A stretch of DNA of 64,000 bases from assembly GCA_905250115.1 (NCBI GenBank), contig CAJNOI010000022.1, positions 434,001 to 498,000 on the forward strand. The letters run 5' to 3'. A program made the translations under genes and the position numbers. Numbering within the stretch: the first letter of the stretch is position 1; every line of letters begins with the position of its first letter. This DNA is from Adineta steineri (lineage: Eukaryota > Rotifera > Eurotatoria > Adinetida > Adinetidae). Shown here piece after piece: positions 35,601-48,805 of this stretch. The notes under the pieces were generated by a model, which was not told where the DNA came from, made no database searches, and was given only the letters and a program-made list of their open reading frames with translations.

Positions 35601-38600
35601 TTCTAATGGAATTGGTGTAGTAGGTTCTTCAATAGTATCATTTAAACTTGTATTAATTAATTCATTATCTGTATTTGTTGTTGTTGGTATTGCAGATGTT
35701 TGTTGTGTATCATCGGGAAGAGATTCTTGAACATACGATGTTATTAAATGACCAGTACGATTAACAAGATCATGAACTTCTTGTGGTTTTAATGGTACAT
35801 CCATTGTAGTTGTACCCATATTTGTTACAACACTTAATGTTAAATTAATACCACGTGTTTGAAGTGATGTTAATGCTTGAGATTTACCAACAATTGTATC
35901 AAGAACAGATATTTGTCGATGGAAGATTATCGGTAGACGTTGAAAGAGTTTCTTTTAAAGAAAGTGATATTGAACCAATTTGAAGAATTAATGAACCATC
36001 ATATCTAAATATTAAATTTAATTAAGTGTGTAAAATTAATCTTCATCTTACGTTTTTGTATTTTGATTATTTGTTGTTGAATATAAAGCTCGCAGTCTTT
36101 GTGATAAACTAACATTTTCTCAAATTTTTCTCATACAACCATCAACTTTTAAAACACCTAAAGAAGCTGCACAGTGTATTTCACCAATAATTAACTAACC
36201 AAATGATGAAAATAAAAGTATTTTATTTGTTACATTTATTGCCATATGACGCGTTGGATGTTGTTGTTGTGGTACATGTTCATTTGGTGGTTGTGAACCA
36301 CGTCGTTGTTGTTTTCGTGTTGTTATTAATGATTGAATTGGTTTTATTTCTGGTACAATTCGATCATTAGAAACGAATTCATGTAATTTCTTCTAACATT
36401 GTCGTTCAGAATCATCTAAATCATTATTATCAAGATGAAGAATATTCGATTGAGGTAATTTTAAAACAAGAGTTTGAATATCATTTTCAGGTGTAAGAAC
36501 AACAGAATGTGAAAGAAGATATTTTGTTTTTTTAATTAATAATTCATAGAGTTTACTTTGTGATAAAGTTAATATAGGTTTTGTTTCAACAAGAAAATAA
36601 GCTAGAATAGCATTAAGACGTTTTTCACACTTACGAAGAAATTTTCTACTGGCTTTTGTATACCATTAATAACACAAAAGCAATCAAGAATAGTTGGTGA
36701 TAATGTTGAAAGAATATTTTAATCATAACGTGTATATGAAAAAAGTTTTTTAGGTGTTGTAGTAGTTTGTTTTGCACTAGTTGTACTTGTACGTGGTCGT
36801 TTGGAAGAATTTGATGTTGAATGTGTATGATGTGGAGGTTCAGGAAATGATATCTAAACATGATCAATTGTACCATTAAATATACTACTTGATGATGGAC
36901 TAGATAATATTGGAACAATTGAAGAATTAGTTGTAGTACTAGCCGGTGGAATGTTTATAGGTAAATTTATTGTTGATGGAGATGCTAATAATGGCTAAAG
37001 ATATAATAAAGATAAATATGTCTGTCTTGATCACACATCATGGTATAATCACTATCTTATCTTCTACCTTTTTTCAGTTTTGTCAGTTTTATTACGAAGT
37101 TCTAATATATCAAAATATGCTGAACAATTCAGATCAGAAATATTATCTTGTCTGTTTAACAGGCAAGCTCACGTGACTTTACTACAAAAACAACATATCT
37201 GTTTAGTTTCTTTCAGGCGATGCGTGAGTGGGAAATTCAGTTATGTAATACTCTGATAATTTCTTTTAACTTACATCAGTTGATTGTTTTCTTTTTGATT
37301 TGTGTTTTATCAATTCCTGTCATTATTGATAAAATATGTATTCGTTGTTGTTGTTGTTGTTTAGTTGTATTATTAATTAATTCAAAACATAAACGTTGTA
37401 AACCAAATTTATTCATAGTAAATCCGATATTTGTTTGATTATTATCAAATGATAAATGTGTTTGTATATGATTTCGTAAACGAAATTGTAATCGACAATG
37501 TTGTGATTGTATAGCATGAGTATTAATATTTTCAATGGAAGAAAAATCATTTTCAAATCGACGAAATTGTCCTGCTATTGATTGAATTTTAAAAATACCA
37601 GCTGTTGAGTGATCATGATTAGATAAAATTATTTCCATTTATTATTGAACGATGATCAATATGATCTTACTGAATATTTGGTGGGAATGTAGCGATATTG
37701 GACCATGTTGAAGAAAGATAATGAGATAAATCATGAATAAGTTGTACATAAAAGAATCGATTTTGATATAAGCATTTTCATTTGATTACTTAAACTTTTC
37801 CATGAAGAACTAGGAAGAGATGGTTGTGGTACAGTATTATATTCAATGTTTGATGAAGTTCCCTAAAAGATAGAAATATTTCTATTATATCTCATCTTTA
37901 AACAAATCATTCAATTCTTAATATTTGAAAAGTCTGAATATATTTTTTTAATGTATTTAACTATGTACAATATGAATCGAAGAAACCGAGATAATTCTTT
38001 TTTTCAAAGGCTTAAAATTGAAATCAATCAGTCTAGTTTGTTTTCGATATGAAATAAGTTAGTTAGTATATAAAATAGTAGAAAAAATAACCGATGCCGA
38101 TTTTTGTAGTTACGGTTATCTCACTAAATAAATAAATCTAATATCTCAGAACGAAAAAAAAACTATGATTGATATTTCTTTCAAATAATATATATATATA
38201 TATATACTTTTTGAGGTAGAAATATTAAACTATTTCTTGTTTGTTGTCTTTGAAGTATTTCTTCTAGAGCCGTTAATGAATCAATTGATGATGAATGCGA
38301 TGAATTTGTTGATAGATTTTGTTTATTACCAATTGATGTTAAAAATAAATTTAAATCTGAATGCATGGGTGATGATAAAGTTGATGATTGTTGTTGCATC
38401 ATAGTTAATGATGATATTGATGATGATTCCATAATATTATTTGTATTATTTAAACTTGCTTGACTTGCACTTGTTAATGATAAGTATTCATTAGGTGTTA
38501 AATAATCATCACTTCCTGGTGTTTGTGGTGATGGTGATGAAACCATATTTATATTATTCAATGGTATTGATGATGATGAACGTTTATATTCATTTCGTTC

Positions 38601-41600
38601 AATAACTGATTTATGTTTTAGATTTCTTAATGAGGTAGCACGTGATAATGAATATAAATCTGTGGGTACACTACGTTATAATGGATTATCGTTTATATTT
38701 TGATGTTGTTCATTAGATTGTTTCTGTTGTCCACAAAAATCAAATGAATAAAAAATTTCTTTATCATCTAATTCATCATGCAATCGACTAACATGTTGAT
38801 CATAATTAGTCCAATTATATTTATGTTCAAATATAAAATATGAATGTAAAACATGTAACTCCGGATGAAATAATGAACGACCAAATGATGATTGTTCACT
38901 AGGACGAAATGTACTTTTAAAAAATTGTTCATCTTGCACAAGTGTATAATAATTTGTTGCTAAACCAACATAAGATGGACGTTTTAAATTTGTTGATATT
39001 GTTGGAATAATTAATGTTTGTTGAAATTTAGGATTATAAAGAAAATGTAGCCGTTCAGAATGTTGATCATGTCGACGAAGAAATTCTAATTGTTCATTTA
39101 TTGTAGCAGGTGTTGGTGGATGACATTCAAATTTTGCATTAATACGTAATTCAGGAATGCTAACTGAACCAGCCTCTAACCATGAACCAGGTTAAAGACG
39201 TAATAATAGACGAATTTGTATTGTATCAACTTTTAAAATTAAACTTTCATTACATAATGATGTATGCATATTACACATACATAAACGAATAGGTGCTATC
39301 TAAAACAACAAAATTATGAAAGATGAAGAAGTTATATAGAATATTTCTTACTTGAACATTAACAGCATTTCCAACTTCAATGAGATTAAGATGAGTTGAA
39401 TCTAAACTAAATCTAAGTACATCATATTTGAGTTTTTCAATCCATTTTGCTCTACCAATATATGATGAACGACCAAGTGTACATTCATCTTCGATTATTT
39501 GTAACTAAAAATTTTTAACAACTCCTAAGGTTTTTTCTAACTAAAAACAATAGAATGATATTATTTATAAAAAAAAAAGATTTTTTTATTTTTGATATCT
39601 TACCTAAATTGTTCTTAAACTAGCTGAGATTTTACCAAGGATAGTTTCAATTTGCCAAGCATATTCAAGTATTTCACGTTCAGGTGGTAAACCTTCATGT
39701 GAAAGCATTGCATGACCACGAATACTTAAAGCAGATAATTGAAGACATCCAGTAGATAGATGTTGATCTGTTTTGTTTCTCTAGATGAAAAAGAAAAGAA
39801 TTGTTTGAGTCATTCAGAGATCGATAAATATATCATTTATATTTATTTAATTAGTAAGATCACGATACAAATCAGAAGTAATCGCTTAGCATGTTGAAAT
39901 TTGATAATCTCACTTAAATGACTTAGTCTTTAAACTATTTTAATAACTAAGTAAATTTGAAAAACATACCATGATGAAATAAACACTTGAATATCATTGT
40001 TTGGACTTATCAGTTTGTTAGTAGATGAGTAATCAAGAGTTTTTGAGATCATAAATATTTTTCTCAAATGATCTTATTGAAAAATTCTTAAAACGAAACC
40101 ATTACTAACCACTAGTCAATGGAGCTATTTAGTTTTCTGATGTTTATCAATAGATAAGCTGGTTTGATCGGTTCAGACGAAAGTTACATTTCTGTTTTGT
40201 AGCATGCAGTGAATGTTTAAAAATTCCAATCGAATTTTAAATATACTTACAACAATCGAATCTTCGACATAAACATTGATTGGTAGCAAAACGATACTTG
40301 TAATCTTGTTTCATTAAGATCAGTTGTCATTTCAAAGCAAACTCGTTCATAAAAAGCTATTAGACATGGTTCATCATCCGTATGCTACAATACAAGATTT
40401 TATTAAAAGAATCAAATAATTATTTTCATTTCCGATTTTTATGTTAGATGAAACGGAATGTTTGGATGAATCTAATGGAAAATAAATAAATGAACATATT
40501 TTCATAAAATAAGTTAAATCATTAAATACATTAATAATTTGTTTGGGATGATCAAATTTTTACAAATACAAAAATTTTCTAATCGACCATTAACTAATTA
40601 AAAAATAGAAATCTCTACCTTATATTCTATTAGATTTTTGTTAAATTGAAGATTCATATTAAATATTAATGTATTTTGTTCAACATTAAAATGTCTGTTA
40701 ATAATACTTGAACTTGTTTTTTTTAAACATCATGTAATAATAAATGTTGAATTTGATAATAAATTAAAATTTATTTCAATCAACTGAATTATTAAATAAA
40801 GAAATTTAGAGTTTTCATCTTGAGTTATATAATAATTGTAAAGATCTATTTGAGAATGATAAAGTCTTCCGCCAATTTGTTTTCTTTGAAAATCAAACCG
40901 AATTTCCCATAAACATTTGTATTTTCTTGTACATCTTATTTTTTAGAAGTACGTTTTGATGATTTTATATGTTTAGTTTCAATTTGTCCTTCTTCTTGTT
41001 GAGTATTATCAATTTTTAGAATTTGATAAAAATGAATTTTCACTAAAAATTTGATCATTAAATGCATAATTATTAATTTCACTGGAATCATTTTGTGGAT
41101 GTAAAGAACAGTTAATTAATGTTCCATATAATAAATATTCTAATAAAATTCTTTTATTAATTAATTCATTTTTATCATTTTAAGTAAAACGATTTGCTAA
41201 GAAGTTATAAAATATTTGTTATCACTTGAATATGTATTCATTTGTAGTTTTGCCAAATCAATTAAAATAATTTTATTTGAATATGAATTCGTTAGAATAA
41301 GTATTTGCGAAGCATGCAATGTAAAATCCGTTTTACACTCAATTGAATATTCATTATGTTTTTGTAAAATTGAGGAAAGAAAACTTGATTCATCACAAGA
41401 TGTATCTTTATCTTTTTGTTGTTGCTGATTTGTTTGAAATGGCTTAATTAATAATGATAATATAAGTTGAAGATATTTATAAAGAAAAAGAAAATTTTAT
41501 TTTTGAATTTGACCTTAAATAAATGAATATTGCTCTTTGGTTTTCCTTTTATAATTAAATGAAAATAAATCAAATGTAATTAAATCATTTCGTTTATTTT

Positions 41601-41651
41601 CTTCTAAATTAATATATTGATAACAAGGTTTTCTACTAAGATCAATAACAT

Positions 41652-41694
41652 CTTGAGGGTGTGTGGATGAGTAAGATATATATGTACACCCTTC
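41652..41694. repeat. Palindromic element, GAGGGTGTG family (43 bp)
   Basis: CTTGAGGGTGTGTGGATGAG on the left and TGTACACCCTTC on the right form an inverted pair. On the minus strand it reads GTGTACAT...CACCCTCAAG, with GT and AG near its ends. It interrupts the coding-like block of the BLTP1 relic between an ESNGSIEG segment and a VIDLSRKPCYQ segment. Confidence 0.5.
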
Positions 41695-42283
41695 TATTGA
41701 ACCATTTGATTCAATATCGTAAGTTTTTATATTTGCTGATGCTTCAATTATTTCAAATAAAATATGTAAAAATTCTTCTATATGGTATCCTAAATCTAAT
41801 AATGCACGTAGGAAAATGCTATCAATCTAAAATAAATAATTTAATATTGAATTTAAGTTGTGTTATTTGTAGTCGAGATCAGTTTTAATTTTAATTTGTT
41901 TTTCTTCTTAAAGAATTTTTTTGATCGGATATCATTTTTTCAATCGTTTCATCTTGTTCTTTTGTATTTGTTAAATGGTTTTTATCTTTCGATTTTGAGT
42001 TTTGTTAGTTTCAAAAAATAATATAGAATAAAAAAAGACAACCGTGATTTTGTTTTTGTGGTTTTTGATCAAATGTTTGTCGATATAGAATTGTTTTCAT
42101 TAACTTTAATAAACCAAATAAATGTGTATCAGATATTCGACATTTAATCGATGAATTACTACCATTTGCTTTCCTACTTAAAATAAATAATAAATAATTA
42201 TCTCTCATTTTCTTTTTCACACCAGATACAAGGATCTGATAATATTCTGAAGCATCTGGATATATGCTCAAATTCATAAACAT

Positions 42284-44954
42284 TTAAAGGAAGAAAACTT
42301 CTTGGTTATTTTGAATATTATTCTCTTACCTCTAAGTATTAAATATGATAAATCTGTGTTATTCTTCTTCTTCTTCAAACTTAAATACTAGATTCCAGTC
42401 ATATTATCAAGTGAATCGATATATTTTTGAGTGTATCTATGCTTTCATCAGTCACCCTATTCAGTAACTGTATGCATTTACTTTATAACTAAAATACGAA
42501 AAAAGCAAATGCATATTGTCTTCTTACTTCACTAATTTTAGTCTCAATATAACCCTATCGTATTATAAAGTAAATGGATATATCTTTCTGTGCGTTCATC
42601 ATTTTAACGAACACATGACTGGGTCACGAGACACTTTTATTTTAGTTTAAAATACGAAAAAGGTCAATGCATATTGTCTTATTGCTTCACTGATTTTAAA
42701 TATAATAACCCTATCGTATTATAAAGTAAATGGATATATCTTTCAATGCACTCACCATTTTAATAATCACATACCGTGATCACGATACGCTAAGACTAAA
42801 ATAACTTCAAATGATTTAAAACTGTAAGCTTACATGTCTTGGTCATCTTTTGTACAATAGAATAGAAAATATGTAATATGAAGAGCTTTTTATAATCACA
42901 ATTTCTTTTTGGTGTTATTTAACTAGAAGAAAATAATTTGAACTTACTTATTTTTGTATTGTATGTTTTTCGCACTGTACTTTTTTTATTAATCTTCTAT
43001 TTTTCATTTGTTATATTCTTTTCATCAATTTAATGATTATCCTAGTAAAATAATAGTCAAATAATAGACTGATTGTTTTTTGATTTATAACACTTAAACT
43101 ATTCGCTAGAGAGTTAGTTGAAATCAATCTTGTTTGCTATATTTATAACTTTTGTTTACTTTTAATCTAAGAAACTGTAGATCTTTATACAAAGGTGATA
43201 CTTTGTGAACTAGTAGTCACCTTGAGACTAACTGAGAAATAAAATTCTATATATACGTCAAATAATTCACATCACAAAATCAATATTTATGAATTCAATT
43301 TGAACCACTATATTTTCATGAGTACTCATGTGAGATATTAGTATATGACTATTCACGTATCATAGCAGAATAGTTTAACAAATATATCTGTATATTTTTG
43401 ATTTACAAGATGATAATTGCTCTATTTTTGAATTGTCGTTATATCACCATTCTGACATTATTAAAATACTCAGGAATGCATCAATTTCATGTTTTAATTT
43501 TGAATATAGCATGTTTATATGAAGTTGCTGATGAAATACTGCTAATATCAAATTGTTACTAATCTCAGATAGGTATGAACCATAATAATAGTAAAATACA
43601 GATTTATACCTTGTTGTTAATATATGACAAGCAAGCAGATTTATCCTGAATATTTATTTAGACATATAAAAAGAGATGAGTATGACTTATGAGAATCAAC
43701 GGATTTAAGAAATGTTGATTAAAATTGAATGTGAAAGTATTTTTTTACTCACTTAAATTATAATTCCTAGCCTTCTTATTTCTATAGCCCTAATTATGTA
43801 TCTTTTGTATTTCGAACTCAACTTTCTATCTTAACATTTTCTATTTTCTCAAACAATTAAATTCGATAATGAGATTATAAGCATTATATCTAGTTTATTT
43901 GAAAGAGAACGACAGAAGAGAAGAACAAGAAGAAGAGAAAAAAAAGAAAGAGAAAAAAAAGATGATATATTTCATCAACGTATGGTGTATATATGTATAT
44001 GTACATGATCATGTGATCACAGCATACGTTGAACGATGATCATATCAAATACAAATATATCGAAAAGGACTAATAAAAGAATATCACACCATATATGAAA
44101 GATAATAGAACAATCAAGGATGACCTCGATAATAGAGATCATGTTTATTAAGAGGTTCGGAGACAGATTTACGTTAAAATCTTTAGTATTAAAATCCTAC
44201 GGACAGATCCGGTAGGATCCAACACTTGCGTGAAATTGAATCTCCACATTATAATATAGTAATGATTAGATAGATATTAAATAAATGAGTAACAATTATA
44301 TGATTTTACCATTGAATCCATTAGTAATTCTGTTTTTCGATTTCTTATAAACTTCTATTAAATATTGGATCTTATCAGATATAGTGTAGGAGTGATTGAG
44401 AAAAAAGTAACTAAGATATCGATCATAAGATATGGTAGAACGACAAATTTCTTTTTATTCTTTGCCCCATGCTTATATTCTCGAGTTATAATAGAAGGAG
44501 AATTGCAAAGCAATGTTCACTGTTCAATAAAGGAAGTGTTCGTAGTTAGAGAAGTGATCAGTAGTCAAAGTTTTACTTGTTATTAATTACTGATATATAA
44601 ATCTACATTGTAATATTATCAAGACAAAAATGATTATTATAAAGAATATAGAAGAACAACTAGCTGACCATGAAGTTATTAATGTTATAGACGTCGCATT
44701 TGTTCTTATACTCAATGTTATTGGATTGAATGATCACAAGAAAGTATATAGAAAGATATTGTATAAAATTAACAGAAAAATTTGTAGTGTAATTTGATTT
44801 AAAAATCAAATAATTGCATTACCCAAAAGAAAACTATGACTCTTTGTATTGCATTTGTAAGATATTACAAAAAGAAGAACAAAACGTATTTTTTGAATAA
44901 ATGAAAAGTTTTATCACAAACTATATTTGATATAATGATTTAAATATCTAAAAA
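42284..44954. other. Intergenic AT-rich stretch
   Basis: No gene seen. Two diverged direct copies of a ~120 bp segment lie at about 42488-42600 and 42651-42780, both containing CCCTATCGTATTATAAAGTA and AATGGATATATCTTTC. A small hairpin (TCCTACGGA / TCCGGTAGGA) is at about 44200-44220. Purine-rich sequence occurs near 43910-43965. Confidence 0.5.
42488..42780 (+). repeat. Tandem pair of ~120 bp direct repeats
   Basis: Two copies, about 160 bp apart, share AAAATACGAAAAA, ATGCATATTGTCTT, CCCTATCGTATTATAAAGTA and AAATGGATATATCTTTC in the same order, with scattered differences. They look like an old local tandem duplication; no coding content. Confidence 0.6.
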
Positions 44955-44972
44955 TTGAACACTCCATCTAAA

Positions 44973-45624
44973 TTAATTTGACTTTTTATCTGTATCTATT
45001 CGAATGCGTACAGCTAAATGTTCTGGAAAACATGTCAAACGTTGAATATATTTCCCAGAATTATTTGTTGCATCAACTGAATCTTCAAATGAAACTCGTT
45101 GCATTAAACTTATTATAGCAGGTTTTAGTCCAAAAAACGCTAAATCTTGATCAATACATGCGCGATGACTGCCTCCAAATGGCATATAAACATACTAAAG
45201 TAGATTTTTATTCTCATTTAAAATCGTTCAAGTATAAGTTTTGTTGGATCAATTTTCTATTAGCGTGGATCTCGACGTAGATTATAAGTAGTAATGATAA
45301 CTGTATCTCCTTTTCTTATAGATATTCATCACGTGCTGCTTCATGACTTATGGCTCCAGTAATAGAAGCATATCGAAAAGATTCTTTTGTTACACATTTC
45401 ACATAAACCAATGAATCTAATATATCTTGTGTTAATTGAGCTTCATTTATTAAATTATGTTCTGTAAGTTCGTTTTTAATTTTTTGTTGAATTTTTGGAT
45501 ATTTTGGCATGTAAAAAATCTTGAGGGTGTGGGTATGTATGAAGATGAGAACAACACTCACACCCACACCCATCCTCAAGGAAAAAAATCGATCGTTGAA
45601 TAAAAGCCTACTATCGTCGTTCAC
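44973..45624 (-). pseudogene. Broken cytochrome P450 (3' part)
   Basis: On the minus strand: J-to-K helix region KYPKIQQKIKNEL followed by KESFRYASITGAISHEAARD (Glu and Arg of the K-helix ExxR present as ESFR), then in another frame RKGDTVIITTYNLRRDPR. A stop and frameshift come next, then MPFGGSHRACIDQDLAFFGL with the heme-ligand Cys. The heme loop normally reads FGxGxRxCxG; here the Gly after Cys-Ile is Asp. Stops and shifts at about 45240-45310 and loss of everything before the J-helix mark it as a pseudogene. Its 5' break falls at the palindromic element 45520-45580. Confidence 0.8.
45520..45580. repeat. Palindromic element, GAGGGTGTG family (61 bp), best copy
   Basis: It begins CTTGAGGGTGTGGGTATG and ends ACCCACACCCATCCTCAAG, nearly perfect inverted ends of about 18 bp around a centre with ATGAAGATGAGAACAA. 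Flanks AAAAAAT-like on both sides (GTAAAAAAT / GAAAAAAAT) may be a target duplication. On the minus strand it runs GTGTGGGTGTGAG...CACCCTCAAG and joins the P450 block at IFYMPKYPKIQ. Confidence 0.65.
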
Positions 45625-47201
45625 CTATATGATGTGTATACTATATCAAGAAAACAAACACGTCCTTAATTTTTTCTCGCCAATTTTATATTAATAATTG
45701 TTGAACTGTATTCTAATATGAAATAATGACGAATATTAATAATTTTAGTCAAATGAAGATTATTTATCTAAAAAAAAGTACTTCTAATTTTATTTTTATT
45801 GCACATAAAATATAGTTTTTATTATAGTGATCTCATAAATCTGTTTGTATTGAAATACTTCTACTAATATAATTTCTATGATAAAATTTCATGTATAAAT
45901 ACAATTAAATCAAGATGTAATACTCGATTTGACATACAACATAAATGTAAACATTGTCGTTTACTTAAATATTTTGAATAACATTGAGAAAAATTGAATT
46001 ATTTTTATTTAATAAATTTTAAGAATACGTAAAGATTTTATAATGACAACTGAACAAACAACTATTGCAAAAAAGTCAATAAACACCAGTTATCAATCAG
46101 TGAGAAATAACTAAAATAAATTTTCATTTTTTCGGAACATATTGTTTTCACTATGGTTGATAAATCATGTTTAACACATATAAAAGATATTTTATTTATC
46201 AACTTTCAAATGTAATTTATATGATTCATCTATTATTTTAAAAGAATTCTCATACATGATTCATTTCGTATTTGATTCAAATACTGAACTATGATATGAT
46301 AATCACGATAAAATAAATTCAACAACTGCACAGTTTATATATTATTTGTTATGATTATGAATCATAAACTGATTAACAATAAAAATATTTTTTTTATTTT
46401 CAATCAAAATATACTGATAGGCTTATTCGTTATTTTTTACAACGAATTTCATTTACTAATTGTGTTATTAAAATATTATATTTTGTTGAACAAATTTTAA
46501 AAACTTTCACAAAAAAGTGTTTAAGCGAGATTAGATCTAAAATTAATTTAATAAATATCGATTCATTAATGAAAACATTTCTTCATTTAACATATATTTT
46601 TTTATTTAAATAAATTGATTAATAGAGAAATAGAAGTTTAATAAATGAACAATTGATAAAGAAAACAGTAATTTATGAAGTTTGACGAGCATGCATAAGA
46701 ACAGATATACCACTAACATATATTTATGACAAGCGACTTTATTCTTAATTCTGAATTGATTACTAATCGCATAAACAAGGCAACTTTGAAGGTGTGTCGG
46801 TGTGCGTGTGCATTATTGTAACTTTATCTTCTTTGAAATCATACCCATACCCTTTCAATGAGGACTACATATTTTTCTTATCTAGATGATTGAATAACAA
46901 TAAAAATATTTATTATTTCAATCTTCAATCGTTGAATATATCACTGTGAAACTTCAAAAAAAATGTATTAACATTATTATCTTCGAATCATTCATCATTT
47001 TCAAGCGCCTGTTTATGCATAGGAAGTGTGTAATGAGAAGATAGATGATTTGAATATATATTATAATAAAAGAACTGTAGTGAAAAATACAAGCTTAAGA
47101 TCGATAACTTTTTATTTTATGAAATATCAATCATAGCAACAAAAAAGTATTTAATCGTTATTTACATTTTATTAAACTAAAAAGAAAAAAAACATTTTTT
47201 T
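45625..47201. other. Intergenic AT-rich stretch
   Basis: No gene seen. It holds another palindromic element at 46786-46858 and the 3' flank of the zinc transporter gene (minus strand). Confidence 0.5.
46786..46858. repeat. Palindromic element, GAGGGTGTG family (73 bp)
   Basis: The left end TTGAAGGTGTGTCGGTGTG and right end ATACCCATACCCTTTCAA are inverted relatives. The centre ATCTTCTTTGAAATCATACC parallels the ATCTTCATACATACCC centre of the copies at 29687 and 45520 (read on the minus strand). It is intergenic. Confidence 0.55.
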
Positions 47202-48742
47202 TTAGAATTTCTCATTTTCAACTGATATATCATCCATTACAACTTCAGTCTCTATCGGATTATTATTGTTATTATTTTGTTGTGGTTGAGTAATAGAGGA
47301 TATTTGTATAGTATTATCATCATTACTATTTAATAATGTATTTGAACGAACAGATACTATTGTACAACATGTCTGTGTATCACATGCATTATCATCACAT
47401 CGAAGTAAACAATCACCAGCTATTTTTGATTGACTATCAGTATTTCGATATAATAATGGTGTTTGATGATAATCATCATCACATTCATATTGCATTGTTA
47501 CAGAATGTATACCAATGGAATGAAAAAATTGTTTGACTTTATCAGCAACTAACATATAATTTGCTAAAGTTTTTCGATGTAAATGTGCACTAGCAATAAT
47601 TTTCTCATCTGTTAAACGCCATATATGTAATTCATGAATACTACTTATATCAGGAATTGTTTCTAATAATTGTGTTTTAATTCGATGAATTTCAAGATTT
47701 TTTGGAATTGTTTGCAGTAAAATTGATGATGTATCTCGAAAAAGTGGTATAGTAGAAATTGTTATGATAATAACAATAATTATTGATAATGTTGGATCGA
47801 TATAAACTGTCCAATGTTTTTTATCATTTTGATCATGTGGAACAAATTTTATAATTAATGCACTTATTATAACAACAACTGAACCAAGTGCATCAGCTAA
47901 TACATGTAGAAAAACTCCATGCATATTCATTGATGCTTTTTTCTTCGATTTTTTTTCTTCTTTTTTATTAGTTTTCTTTTCATCCATTTCAATAACTGTA
48001 TCTAATGAATCTTCCGCAACTTGATTAGCACAATCAGCAATAACCTAAATTCAATAGATAAGAAAATTTAAAAGATCTTTTTTTTTATTTTGAAAAATTC
48101 TACCTCTTGTAATGCTCGTGTACTATGTCTTTCAAATCTATTAAAATTTTCAGTTTGTTCATCTGCTTCAACATGTTCATTAGATTGTGGTTTTTGAATT
48201 CCATGTGAATGTCCTCCATGTGAATGACCTCCATGAGAATGTCCATGAAATCCTTGAAATAAGAATAAACCAATAATATTAATTCCTAAACCTATACAAC
48301 CAACAATAAGTAATAAATTAACATTTTCAATTGGTTCAGGTTCAATATAACGTATAATAGCATCAAATACAATTGTTAAACAAAGGGCAAGAAGAAAAAC
48401 TGTATTAATATTTGCTCCAACAACTTCAGCACGTACCCAACCATATGTATTTGCATTTGATCGACGTTTAACAATTCTAACAGCAACAATTCCAATAATA
48501 AGTGATATTACATCAGATAACATATGAAATGCATCAGCAACAAGTGCAACCGATTTTGTTATATTACCAACAACAAGTTCAACAATAAAAAATAGAAATG
48601 TTAAAGATAACATTACCAATAAACGAAACGTTTTCGTTCGAAAGAAGGCTTTTTTAGCATGATGATGACTATGATTATGATTATGTTCATGTTCATGTTC
48701 ATGTTCGTGTTCGTGTTCGTGTTCACATTTAGAAGAGGACAT
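47202..48742 (-). CDS. ZnT-type zinc exporter (SLC30/CDF family)
   Basis: Two exons (48742-48104 and 48044-47202) splice in phase 0 to 493 residues. Six predicted membrane helices carry the two zinc-site motifs of CDF transporters: HMLSD (FHMLSDVIS, helix 2) and HVLAD (FLHVLADALG, helix 5). A His-rich cytosolic loop (GHSHGGHSHGGHSHG) lies between helices 4 and 5. The C-terminal cytosolic domain (ISSIHELHIWRLTDEKIIAS) is the usual metal-sensing fold. It most resembles ZnT1/ZnT10, which pump zinc out of the cell by proton exchange. Odd points: an extra N-terminal His/Glu run (HEHEHE...HNHNHSHHH) and a long Asn-rich tail after a Cys-rich CDDNACDTQTCC segment. The 59 bp intron falls in the His-loop region after LQE. 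Confidence 0.9.
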
Positions 48743-48805
48743 TTTTTGAATATGTATATAAGACCTTGCATTAAAATCTCGAAATATATACTACTAATCA
48801 AAAGG

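Larger units (their letters stand above)
30380..42283 (-). pseudogene. Decayed BLTP1 / KIAA1109 / Tweek bridge-like lipid-transfer gene fragment
   Basis: Minus-strand coding blocks run for 12 kb in the order expected of this giant protein (about 5,000 residues in human). Landmarks: ILVSGVKKKMRDNYLLFI (about 42.2 kb), PPTPATINEQLEFLRRH (39.1 kb), GTIDHV and SFPEPPHHTHS, then YTRYD(stop)NILSTLSPTI (36.7-36.9 kb; the family has TRxDWNLLST), a 424-codon open block 35819-34545, WLNYESTYEHWNEQRGAF (34.3 kb), RLEYEHLTLGQKIKTLK (33.6 kb), and FSLPGVDVDAHY (30.6 kb). Functional BLTP1 forms a hydrophobic bridge that moves lipids between membranes at ER contact sites. This copy has several in-frame stops (for example Trp codons changed to TAG and TAA near 36.86 and 36.72 kb) and frameshifts (one near 33.47 kb), and it lacks both ends. 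It is broken by a hAT insertion at 31060-32628. An active copy presumably exists elsewhere in the genome. Confidence 0.8.

Noticed and set aside
30380-42283. In-frame TAG codons at expected Trp sites might be repaired by A-to-I RNA editing or reassigned stops.
   Set aside because: TAA and TGA stops and single-base frameshifts (for example near 33.47 kb) occur too, and other genes in the window show no internal stops, so decay explains it better.
44195-44225. GC-richer hairpin as a terminator or tRNA-like gene.
   Set aside because: It is a single short stem with a bulge, with no tRNA arms or conserved boxes and no adjacent gene.
29687-46858. GTGTGGGT-rich tracts as interstitial telomere repeats (bdelloid telomeres are TGTGGG-like) or terminon/Athena ends.
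   Set aside because: There are no tandem TGTGGG arrays and no reverse-transcriptase or other retroelement motif nearby; the tracts are ends of short palindromes.
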